Assembly: GCA_001695595.3 (NCBI GenBank)
Contig: MBPM02000010.1
Span: 1,364,001-1,428,000 of the forward strand
Length of the DNA: 64,000 bases
Source: Plasmopara viticola
Taxonomy: Eukaryota; Oomycota; Peronosporomycetes; Peronosporales; Peronosporaceae
Reading direction: 5' to 3'
Positions within the stretch are counted from its first letter, which is position 1; the number at the start of each line of letters is the position of its first letter. This document shows positions 23,401 to 32,520 of the stretch, in pieces. The notes beneath the pieces were generated by a model. The model did no database searches, was not told the origin of the DNA, and worked only from the letters and a program-made list of their open reading frames with translations. A program made the position numbers and the translations under genes.

Positions 23401-24700
23401 GGCTGCAATCCATTCTTCCTGGTCCTTCGCAAGTGGTGCACTACAACGTAATGTCTTTCCTTCCACGGTGAGCACAGCGAATGGATTTGAACACTGCTCA
23501 GTAAAACGGGCTTTCGAAGAGCTACTAAACGGCACGACAAGTCGTCGCATTGGAGACGTGGGTTTCACTCTACCATCCCATTCAAACACTTCCGCTACGT
23601 GCAACACGCCGTTAGGTGCATCCATCTTGTGTTCATACGCATCTTGGTCGGCGTACCAACACAGCGTATTGCCAGTGAGAACGTAGTAGCGACGGTGCAT
23701 TGTCGTTCGCAGAGGATGTTGACAGAGTAGATACCCTTTCGCCAATGGATCCAGATGCGAATGTCGCGTGCTTGCCGTATCCTCATCCCATGACGCCAAG
23801 CGTTTTGTCCGTTGCTTAGTAAGTTGCGCATCTTCCAAGCTCATTGTCGCCACTTGACGAAAGTGTTTGCTCTCTTCTGCGCACGTTTGCACTCGCTCGA
23901 CAAGGTCTAAATGCTCTTTCGAGTTGCGTTCGATTTCTGCTTGTAGCCACTCGACCTTTCGACCATAAGTGGACTCAGCACTTGCGGCCACTTCCATTTT
24001 GGCTACCGTCAGCTCCTTTTCTTGCTCCGAATTCAACCTTTTTGATTGTTTTTCGTCCTCTAGTGTCAATTGAAGCGTCTGCACCGTGTCTTTTGCCTCC
24101 AAATGCAACACCTTTGCACTTTCTAGTTCCGTGCTTAACTTTCTTGCAATTCCTCGATTTTGTTGCAAAGTCACTTCAGCATGGGCCTGTTCTCGATGGT
24201 GTCGACCTGCAGCTTCCACGGCTTCAATGGCTTGTTGCACTGCTTGACTGTGACGCTCAGTGTCTCGGTGGATCTCTTCCTGCACCTCGGCAATCTCTTC
24301 CTCTGCCATGCGATTGGGCTCATCGAGTGCGTGTTGCAGTGACGCTAGCCAAACTTGTTGCATCTCTTTCGATGCTGCTCGACAAGAAAGAGTACCACCT
24401 CCTTTTGCGTCGAAATAGTCAAGTACGATAAGTGGAAGGTGCGTCGTCTCGGACGACGATGCTGCGGGCATGATCCGTAGGTCGGTAATCTCGACCACTC
24501 GTTTAGGAATGACCCCTGGGCGTTGGGCTTCGTCTTGAGTCACGTAAAAGGACAACATGGTGCCTTTGAGTACAGCGTACTTGCGCTTCCTGTATGCAAA
24601 AAGTGACTCGTTAGTTCGACAGGAGCATTAAGGATTTTAGCACGACCAAGACGTACATGCTGGGCACTTTGCGGCCTCGTTTCCACAGATATCCCTCCAT
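17419..24700 (-). CDS. Giant tandem PH-domain protein (about 12 PH domains)
   Basis: Model: exon 1 24700-24657, intron 24656-24590 (67 bases, GTACGT to ACAG), exon 2 24589-17419; 2404 residues. Exon 1 restores the first PH start (MEGYLWKRGRKVPSM), which matches the PH6 start (MEGYLMKRGHKIPSM). An in-frame TAA precedes this ATG. PH-like units lie near residues 1-105, 298-415, 481-577, 690-798, 893-985, 1092-1198, 1291-1390, 1413-1530, 1587-1735, 1813-1940, 1980-2095 and 2115-2230. Each ends with the conserved helix Trp (for example QQVWLASL, KRWVNAI). Residues ~110-275 are a coiled coil. Four ~48-residue repeats sit between PH3 and PH7. A Ser/Asp-rich tail follows PH12. It probably works as a membrane or phosphoinositide scaffold in the cytosol; ligands are unknown. 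PH4, PH8 and PH10 are the most diverged. Confidence 0.9.
20824..20976 (-). repeat. Intragenic protein repeat 4
   Basis: Fourth unit, between PH6 and PH7: FYRVRNPAKLSDLDLLL, then HREVALLQAIDQAYGT. The GRE anchor is changed to HRE. Confidence 0.75.
21466..21618 (-). repeat. Intragenic protein repeat 3
   Basis: Third unit, between PH5 and PH6: YNPSKVSEVDALLQSF, then EGREGALLEQIDTVY. The final GT of the YGT anchor is changed to KS. Confidence 0.75.
22015..22161 (-). repeat. Intragenic protein repeat 2
   Basis: Second unit, between PH4 and PH5: YYERYNPTRVHNVDQML, then F.GRERQLL..LDATYGT. It keeps the NP, VD, GRE and YGT anchor positions. Confidence 0.75.
22639..22797 (-). repeat. Intragenic protein repeat 1 (HPSK...GRE...YGT module)
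   Basis: Codes for ~48 residues between PH3 and PH4: YY..HHPSKL..V..LL..YKGRE..L...L..LYGT. It is homologous to three further units in the same protein at 22015-22161, 21466-21618 and 20824-20976. The fold is predicted to be short helices. Confidence 0.75.
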
Positions 24701-26335
24701 TATTTACCAGATCTCAAAGTTTGAGAGAATCTTTGTGGCACAATGTGCGCACGAAGAGGCGTAGAACTTAATGTCAATATACGTGGTGATTTGAAGTTGC
24801 AACTCACGATATAGAATGATAATAAAGCAAACGATCGGGCAAAAATATGATTGTAGTTTGGTCCCAGATTAACAGTTTTTGTGTCAATATAGACGCAAAA
24901 AATTGGATACTTCTACGGTCGAAAGACTAAGCTTCTTGACGCCACCACCGTAGCTGCCTAATCATGTGCTTCGTACGCTGTAAAGCATATACTTTGCTCG
25001 TAAAGTCTGAGCACTGTAACGCGTTCCAATTTTTGATAGCAGAGAGGATGCATATACTCAAGCTAAGAGAAAGTAGCAAGTCATCAAAGTAGCGCAAATT
25101 GCGCGACCAACAGGTGGGGAATTACGCATAAAAACTTTGCAAGTGTTTAGGTAGTACGTAAGCGTATGATTGCTGAATACTACCAGGTATAACAGGGTCG
25201 CGTTAAGGTAAATGAGAGGTATGATAGCGAGCAATTGCACAATATTTCTGGTCTTAAGCGCATCGACGTGTGTAAGAGATTGCAATGTCAAGTCTTAATT
25301 ATCTAATGCAAATTCAATATAGCTATGTACATGCACTGAAAACAGATATGCAGTGTGGAAGGGGACAACATGCCATTAATTGAATTTGCACCATGAGCCA
25401 TAATTCTGTTGAGGATACTTTTTGACGGAAAATTGGGTTTTCGACTAAGCTGTAGTAGTAGCGGACTTTCACCATGCCCGCAGTGCATTGTTCAGGGATA
25501 ATTGCATGAGGAATGAGCCAAGAGATATGTGCAACCAACACGTTAGGAATGGTAAGATGCATAAGGATTGCTATATAGCAAGGCGCATCAATTGTTATAA
25601 ATCTTGCTCTACAAGCTAAATATCTGCTGCATTAATCATAGTCAATTAGAAATTTGCAACACCGTAAGTCACTAATTGCACCACCGATGATCGGGTGTGC
25701 GTGGCTTTCGCACATTCTTCAATTAAATAGCTGGACCTAAGGTTGGCAATCACCCGTAACTCTTTTTTACTTGTCCACAAAATACATGAAGAGAGCAACG
25801 TTTTTCCCGGTAAGTATGATTTCCGCCAGCATTAATAGGCGTAATCGTTATGGATATAGTCATGATCAAGGTAAGTTGACGGCCTTTACTACTGAGGCGT
25901 CACTCTCTAATACGGCATCAATGCCCGTCTCGCACTCTGCTCTTTGACACATCAGAAGAAGCGATCAAAGTTGCCTTCTATCAGAAGGGCAGCTACGAAC
26001 ACGTTCGTTCTTTGCAATGTTGTGAATAGGCAGCTTCTTCTCCGACGGAATCCCCATAAACGGGTCCTTAATGCTGACTTAAGCTAAGCTTCGATAATTT
26101 GCTGCGGTAAACAAGACACACGAACCGTGTCTATCCTTATGGGGGCTGACAAAGTCGACCTTAACTTTGACGCGGTTTAAAAGACTACAAACTAGATAGA
26201 TGTCGCCGGCCTTCTCGATATCGTCATGGCCGCTTAAATGAGCATTCGTACTTTCTTATTCCGGAAAAGACTGGAATTCTTTCATCCGAGATGCACGTTA
26301 GAGCTATCGGAGCTGGCTTTAGGCTTTGCCCTAAA
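24701..26335. other. Intergenic, nothing recognised
   Basis: Upstream region of the PH gene (the minus strand just above the ATG reads TCTCTCAAACTTTGAG, an imperfect initiator) followed by AT-rich sequence. Short ORFs at 25058-25562 have hydrophobic runs but no start context or family. Confidence 0.4.
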
Positions 26336-26480
26336 GCTCGTAGAGCACGAACGTCGGGACACGTTCCTGCTGCTTAGCAGCGAGGAGGATTATAAAGACA
26401 ACCGAATCCCAAAAGAAAGCCAGTGATCATTAGAGTAGTGCAAGGTGCGCGTACGACAGATACGGGGAGGTGGTACAATT
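26336..26480 (+). repeat. Dispersed degenerate repeat, copy B
   Basis: Reads EHERRDTFLLLSSEEDYKDN in an open frame, then a changed frame with RVR(T/Q)-like sequence. It aligns with copies at 9885 and 27660 (ERRDAFQLLS.WEE). Likely transposon coding debris. Confidence 0.5.
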
Positions 26481-27189
26481 CAATCCGGAGTGTTTGAAAA
26501 GATTAAATTAGACACTCTGCTTCCTTTGGACTAGGAGTACTACCAGGTGTGACAAGGTCCAACAGCGTAAACGCCAGCTCACTACCCAAAACAATAATTT
26601 GCAGCTTTAAATCTGTTCGTCGTATGCACAAAATGTTAACATTTAAACTATCTCGGTGTGCAAACCAGTTTGATTACCGACAAAGCACCCAAGTCTTTCA
26701 AGGATGAAGCTTGGCTGTATGTGACGACTCGTGAAATTGCACTTTGAAAACTGTGTACGCATCTATGCTGTAGTCAATAGACGTCTGTATATCGAGCGTA
26801 TCATGCCACTTACAAATATAAGAGTAAGAATATCTTGTCGATTATGGCTGACATTTGGTTTCTATTCTGTTTTCGGGGGCTATAAGAGATGCCCGAGCCC
26901 ACTTTTTTGAATCAAGGGAATAGAGATGGCCGCCAAAGCACAAATGTAGTGTTCATTATTGTAGACACTGAGCACATTACGACATTGTAAGGCTAATAAG
27001 ATGAGTGTAATAAAGCTTCAGTGACCGTCTTTGCCTCTCAAGTCCAAAAGGAAATGATTGATATGTTCCTCTCGTTAGAGGTATTTACCCTTAATTTTCC
27101 CGGCTTAAATCATGATGTAGACACTACATCCGGCCTACCGGAGCATATGCCTTCTGGAAACTAAAGCATTAAATTTGATCGTAGAGATC

Positions 27190-27470
27190 GAACACCGTTA
27201 TACGTTCCATCTGTTCGGAAGAATGAACACACAAGACAGCAAGCTTATCGAGCAGCGCATAGTGCGCGACTGACTGATGTGGGAAGACGATTCTATCAAT
27301 CCCGAAACCTTCGAGGAAATATGTAGACGATCTAGCTGCGTGGACATCAAATTTTTACCTGGTAGACAAAACCGCTCAACTTCTTGCACAAAGGAGGCGT
27401 GCAGAAAGATGTGAGATCTTTTGGTAAACAATTGTGCACAATTTTTGGTCCAAAAAATTAAAGTGTGCAA
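27190..27470 (+). repeat. Dispersed degenerate repeat, copy C
   Basis: Carries CACAAAGGAGGCGTGCAGAA followed by AGATGTGAGATCTTTTGG. This is nearly the same as 39524-39565 (CACAAAGAATGCGTGCAGAA, then AGATATGCGCTCTTTCAGG). It also shares the preceding GACTGATG(T/C)GGG(A/T)AGAC block with copy A. Confidence 0.55.
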
Positions 27471-27654
27471 AAGACTGCAGCTTTAGGCCTAATATTTACA
27501 ATTACATGCTATGTGGTTTGGTTTCATGCTATGAAGGTTAGTTCCATTCTGCATGCTAAACAGGAACATTGCATTTCTCAGTAAAATACCAGAAACATCT
27601 CAATACTAGAGCCAAAAGCCAGCCACTTAACACGAAATCTTGGATCAAGTAGCG

Positions 27655-27835
27655 GTCCGCTCACTGGAGCAAACGACAGCTCGAACGCCGCGACGCGTTC
27701 CAGTTGCTGAGCGAATGGGAGGAAATAGATGCAGCCGCATCGTTAAGCCCGTGACAGGATAACACATCACGATGCGTAAAGGAGGCGCGCAGAAAACTTC
27801 ATGGTTTTCAGGTAAATGTTGATGGGATGGATTAG
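27655..27835 (+). repeat. Dispersed degenerate repeat, copy D
   Basis: Contains GACGCGTTCCAGTTGCTGAG (compare copies A and B). About 90 bases on it has GTAAAGGAGGCGCGCAGAAA (compare copies C and E). It therefore links the two halves of the family in one copy. Confidence 0.55.
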
Positions 27836-28035
27836 ACTGCTGTTTGCGTACCTGTTATTTTGGTTCGACTATACTTTTTATCGCATCTACTTCATCACAT
27901 TTTTATTCGGTAAAGATACCAGTAAAAGACGGGTGGCGCGGACTTAATGACGATGATAATATAAATATTCAGTGAAATCGAATAAATACTAATTTGTATT
28001 TTAAATTAGGCAACAAAGGTGGTTTCGTAACAGAG

Positions 28036-28043
28036 TATAAAAA
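28036..28043 (+). promoter_or_regulatory. TATA-like element of the MFS carrier gene
   Basis: TATAAAAA 43 bases before the ATG at 28086, with a TCTCACAA initiator-like run about 25 bases downstream. It is weak evidence by position only. Confidence 0.35.
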
Positions 28044-28085
28044 GCGATTACTTAATCTTCTCACAAATAAAAGTTGACTGACAAA

Positions 28086-29577
28086 ATGCTAGCCCTACAT
28101 GACCCGATAGACGACAAGACGGCACCGGCGGGTTCTTACGAAGACATGGATAGTGATGGTTGGTTGTGAGTTAAAATCGTTTTGGCGATCTCTTATCACA
28201 AAATTTTGTGTGCAGATTATGGAACTTTCTCAGAGTTGAAGGACAGGTCCTCAGTGACAGCGCATCAAAATGCTTCCACAAAATGGGTCATGTTATCAAT
28301 TTTGTCACTTCTTACTGCAATCAATCAGAGCATTTGCTATTCGTATGCACCAATTGCGAGCATTGTCGAGACTAGGTGGCAAGAGCGCGTACGTAGATAT
28401 TTGGACGTGTTGCTAGTCAAAGCTGACTCCTATTTATGTATTGCAGCTTCATTCAACCGAGTTAGTTACTGTCTATTTTATTTCGTACATTCCATGCTCG
28501 CTCGTGGGGTCGTGGATTATGGACAAGAAGGGATTGCGCTACGGTGTTGTACTTGGCAGCTTCTTACAGGCAATCGGTGCTGGATTACGCTATTTTGCGT
28601 GTGCTTTTGAGCCAACCGGCGAAATTTACATGACGTTGCTTGGGCAACTTCTTGCCTCATTTGCCATGCCATTTATGGTAAACTCTCCTGCTGTGCTATC
28701 TGCCAATTGGTTCCCGTCTCAGTCGCGTGCAACATCGACCAGCATCGCCGTGAATGCCAATGCAATGGGCACAGCACTTGTTTACCTCTCCGCTCCCTTT
28801 ATCGTGCTCTCCGTGAACGAAGTCCCTCTCTGGAATCTTTGCGTGACACTCTGTGCGGCTGGCTCTTTTGTGCTTGCCTACTTTTTCTTTCGGTCGTTTC
28901 CGAAAACTGACGTGGCGCATTCGGTCACATCTGACGTACACCTTCATGACGAGTACGATTGGAGTCAATGGGCCAATTCGTTTACACACACTGGCTTTTG
29001 GCATACGATTGTGGCATTTTCTGTCGCCGAGTGCGTTTTGAATGCCCTGTGTGCACTTTTAGGCAAATTTCTTAGTGTTGCTCACTTTTCTAAATCGCAA
29101 ATCGGAGTCGTGGGTGCTGCTTTTATTGTGAGTTCTTTGGTGGGTGGTCAAGTGATCAGCCAGTACGTTGACAGAAAGAGAAATCACAAGACGGCGTTGC
29201 AATTGTGTCTGCTCCTGACAGCAGTGGCAATTAGCTTCTTTCGACTAGTGCCAAAGGTCGATGTCCACGCGACGCTTCTTAGTTTGATGTTTCTAGGGGC
29301 TGTTTTGGGACCCTTGCAGCCGATTGTTCTCGAATTGGGAGTCGAGTGCGCGTACCCAACCAGCGAAGCCACCGTCGCTGCGCTTCAACAGCTTTGTGGC
29401 AACTTTTTGTCTGCGATTATCGTGCCTGGCATGAGTGCACTGAGGAGGACCCACGTGGACGCTACGGGTCATGTACCACCCAAGTTTTTCTACGCTTGTC
29501 CCGAGTGGATCATGGTGTTCATGATTTCTGTGACTTTTGTCATCTTCTGCTTCTTGTACGTTTGTCACCTTTTTTGA
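28086..29577 (+). CDS. FLVCR-like major facilitator superfamily transporter
   Basis: Model: exons 28086-28158, 28216-28388, 28447-29577; introns of 57 and 58 bases; 458 residues. The second intron (GTACGT to TTGCAG) joins ETRWQER to LHSTELVTVYF in phase. The first junction is less sure, because a better donor (GTGAGT at 28166) would need an acceptor at 28246. About 12 membrane segments are predicted. FLVCR (SLC49) signatures are readable: KWVML at TM1, SLVGSWIMDKKGLRYGV in the TM2-3 loop, and GQLLASFAMPF then NWFP...RATSTSIAVNANAMG at TM4-5. Animal relatives move haem, choline or ethanolamine; the substrate here cannot be told. It is expected in the plasma membrane or an organelle membrane. 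Its 3' end faces that of the secreted-protein gene 176 bases away. Confidence 0.85.
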
Positions 29578-29753
29578 ATGTGTCGGTATTGTATCAATAG
29601 TAAAACCTTTTATGGCATACAGCAATGGTGCCTACAAGAGATTTGCTTACGAAGAAATGAAGCCTTATTGCGCACGCAAGAGCTCAAATTGTACCAAACC
29701 GTCGCGAAATACAGGAACACATTTGTATTAGATTTAGAACTGCTACCTAATTT

Positions 29754-31064
29754 TTAACAATACAAAGAAGGACTCTTTTTTACGCAATTTGGTTCGGCGG
29801 TCGAACAGACTTGACAAATTTGTGACCGGTACGATCGCTTGCACCCAAATTCAGCGTCAGCACAAGCTTTACTATTCTCGTAACAGGGTGGATTACTATC
29901 CGTAAGTGAAGATTCCGTAGGTAGTGGCTTCATTATCCCACCGTCCATTGTCATTGCATTGTTCGCAACGAGTTCACTGTACGCAGTCACGAGTTTCTCG
30001 GCGCGTTCGGCATTGGCGTCACTGTTGCCCGGATTTGCCCAAAAGTCGAGACCATCCAGCCACGTGACTTCTTCGCCCGAAACCACGACGCTAAATTCCA
30101 CACCACCAGCCTCACAGAATTCAGTGTAATTGGCATAATTATTATTCGTTTGAGGGTTTACCAAAGACGTGATACCGACGACATTGTCCAAAAGAATGTA
30201 GCCCAGCACCTCGTACGAAAATGTACAAGTCTTGCCATCAGGTTCCACCCCGAGAGCGCATAACCCACCCGCATAGTCGGTACGACAGGCGTTCGTCTTG
30301 TCATCCCAGCGACTTTGAGGACAGCTGTTGGGAAACGAAAACCAATAATTGTGCGGATACGGTGCAATCACTTCGTTGTCTTGGAGGGATGCGCCAACGC
30401 AAAACCCCAAGTCGGGTTGACCATCGGCTCCAATGTATTGGTCGCAAGCGTCTGGAAAACTTGCATCACTTTTTGAGTGACATTGCCCGCCGTCCATCGG
30501 TGAAAAGGGACAGTGCTCAATAGTGAAGTCGTGTTCATCCGTGACATTGGCATAATACTCCATTGCAGCTTCGGGTTGCACCACTGTCGTTTGGTAGAAC
30601 ACAACGTACTCAATGTTGTTTTTCCGCGTGCAATCCGTCACAACCGATGCGTTGATACATTCAGCTTGGACATACTTAAGAGCGCCTTCGACGGCTGCCA
30701 TGTTGACAGTATCGAGTACTGCCCGGTATTTGTCGTCAAATGTAGTGTAGTACTCGGATACAAAGCGCTGCTTTTCGACATTCCATTGGGGTTTATCACC
30801 CTGAACACGCGCCTGCAGCGATGTTACCTTTCGAAAGGTAGGCGCAGTCGTCCCCGCGTATTGGGGACGGCTGCTTTCAGTTGGATCGGTGTTACCATGA
30901 AGATATTCCTGACCAGAGGATAGCAATCTTGTCGAGCTTTCACCGATAGAAAAGACTCCTTGATTGGTATGGAGGTTACCAGGTGATGTGTTGTCCGAAC
31001 CTAGAACAGCTGTTGTAAGCTCTAGTGATCCCATGGTAAAACTTATAGCTGACAAAGTCTTCAT
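29754..31064 (-). CDS. Secreted cysteine-rich oomycete-type protein, copy 1
   Basis: 436 residues from ATG 31064. The open frame extends 49 codons further upstream, but that part has no similarity to the paralogue, and an initiator motif lies between the two. Residues 45-425 align throughout with the protein at 61086-62567: both read VTxLxARVQGDxPQW, VNMAxVEGALKYVQAECINA, SVVTxCxRKN, MDGGQC, YPHNYWFSFPNSCPQ, GYILLDxVVGITS, YxEFCEAGG and EFGCKRSYxSQICQxC. There are many paired cysteines and N-glycosylation sites and no membrane segment after the N-terminus, which fits an extracellular protein. The N-terminus (MKTLSAISFTMGSLELTTAV) is only a mediocre signal peptide, with a Glu in its core. The family is not recognised and no function is claimed. 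Confidence 0.8.
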   Translation of the reverse strand: MKTLSAISFTMGSLELTTAVLGSDNTSPGNLHTNQGVFSIGESSTRLLSSGQEYLHGNTDPTESSRPQYAGTTAPTFRKVTSLQARVQGDKPQWNVEKQRFVSEYYTTFDDKYRAVLDTVNMAAVEGALKYVQAECINASVVTDCTRKNNIEYVVFYQTTVVQPEAAMEYYANVTDEHDFTIEHCPFSPMDGGQCHSKSDASFPDACDQYIGADGQPDLGFCVGASLQDNEVIAPYPHNYWFSFPNSCPQSRWDDKTNACRTDYAGGLCALGVEPDGKTCTFSYEVLGYILLDNVVGITSLVNPQTNNNYANYTEFCEAGGVEFSVVVSGEEVTWLDGLDFWANPGNSDANAERAEKLVTAYSELVANNAMTMDGGIMKPLPTESSLTDSNPPCYENSKACADAEFGCKRSYRSQICQVCSTAEPNCVKKSPSLYC

Positions 31065-31108
31065 TGGTCGAGGTACTGGTAAGTCTTGCTTAAAGGGTAC
31101 TTGATCGA

Positions 31109-31123
31109 GAAAAAGTAAATGAG
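31109..31123 (-). promoter_or_regulatory. Oomycete initiator plus flanking element, secreted protein copy 1
   Basis: The minus strand reads CTCATTTACTTTTTC: an initiator (CTCATTTA, one mismatch to YTCANTYY) followed by CTTTTTC, which fits the MWTTTNC flanking element. The predicted start site is ~56 bases before the ATG at 31064. This argues against the longer 31211 start. Confidence 0.6.
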
Positions 31124-31129
31124 GAAGTG

Positions 31130-32100
31130 ATAATTTATGTAGAAGATTCGTTCGGATGTTTAGCATTTGTATAAAGACTATAGAAGAAAAGGGTAAAGTG
31201 GGATACAGCAAGATGCCCCCAGAATGGTCAAGTTTCAGAGATATGTTTCAAATGAGCATTTGCAATGCATGTGGCTAAATGTATAGTATGCTTTACCAGC
31301 CAAAAAGTCAACTGGATGTTTTTTTGCGACTTTATGGCCAAACCCCTCGCCTGTCCGTTTTTTAGCCCTTTCTCATCTCGTAGCATGCGATGTCCATGGG
31401 AACACGTTCTGCCACCATATGGTTTGTGCCGTGGCGATATGTGACCACGAAAAAATTGGATCCCACTGTAAAAAAAGAACCAAAGGACGCGTCAATTAAA
31501 CGTTTCGAGCGAAGTTTGCCATATGGAGAAGATCTCATTGTTTCAAACAAATTATCTCGGTCACTTGGTTTCACATTTGGCTCCACGCATTATGTGTTTT
31601 TAGAAGCTCTTTATAACTTGGGCTCTACATTTTTACTGAGCTCGTCCTGTTGCGAATTTGGATGCAACAGATCCCTGTAACTAAACAGTCGCTCATAGGG
31701 TATTGGGCACGATGGAAACCCCATACTCTATGAACGACTTTTTAGATACAGGAAGTATGATATCGTCAAAATAAATGCTTTTGAATGGAGGGACCACTAT
31801 ACAAAGTAAGCACGACTATTGTACGTACGCGAAGAAACGTGTGGTTGTTGCATGTTTGCGTGTTAGATGCTGAATCATTAGGTATTTTCTCGGGTCATTC
31901 ATCGGAAACCGACTAATTAACTTTTGGAACACGAAGTGGAAAAAGTCGTGTCACTGTCTACGTATATAAAAAAGCTCATCGACAATAAAAGATGAATAGA
32001 TGCTAAGAAACAGGAAAAATCTCGCACACTAAAGCGCATATAAAAGCTATCACTATGACAACTTGCCAATTTCAGGCACTTTGCAAATCTGTTATCTTGA
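31130..32100. other. Intergenic, nothing recognised
   Basis: Overlapping ORFs at 31362-31680 on both strands lack motifs. The sequence separates two minus-strand genes and is AT-rich. Confidence 0.4.
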
Positions 32101-32105
32101 CCATC

Positions 32106-32294
32106 TCAGGAAGTCATGGATCTGGTGGTTTGAAGTCTTTGCTTTCGATACCGCAAGTCGTCATGTCGTGATTTTAAAAACGTGCTTGCGTACTCAAAGT
32201 GCCTCTTAATTGATGGATGTGAATCACAGACGTTTCGCTTCGCAGAAACAAGAACATACGCAAAGGCTACCAAGTAGAGTCGAATAAAATTCAT
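32106..32294 (-). CDS. Possible small secreted peptide (62 residues), doubtful
   Basis: The ATG at 32294 gives MNFIRLYLVAFAYVLVSA, a plausible signal peptide, then a basic tail of ~44 residues (KRNVCDSHPS, RHDDLRYRKQR) with one cysteine and no RxLR motif in canonical form. No initiator or homologue is visible in the window. It could be chance or a decayed effector gene. It sits ~230 bases past the 3' end of the EF-hand gene, on the same strand. Confidence 0.2.
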   Translation of the reverse strand: MNFIRLYLVAFAYVLVSAKRNVCDSHPSIKRHFEYASTFLKSRHDDLRYRKQRLQTTRSMTS

Positions 32295-32520
32295 GACTCG
32301 GGCAACTGTTATTGTTGTCATCAGTCATGGTGTCAGTCATCAAGCAGTCAGAGTACAGAACCAAAAAGCGCATTCAAACAATTATATTGCATAAAGGAAG
32401 GTCTTGTGTCGACTTGGTCCACTAACTTGATTCCTACTTCATCTGCCGAGATCGCACAGCATCAATTTCTGGATAAACAGCTGTCTCATATCTTAAATTT
32501 GTAAATTATTACAGAATTTC

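Noticed and set aside
28166..28246. Alternative 81-base first intron of the FLVCR-like gene (GTGAGT donor)
   Set aside because: It would need an acceptor preceded by several unused AGs and would remove a coding-like stretch; the 57-base option has a strong TTTTGTGTGCAG acceptor. Not fully excluded.
31065..31211. Upstream extension of secreted protein copy 1
   Set aside because: The extra 49 residues have no counterpart in the paralogue, and an initiator plus flanking element sits inside this stretch.
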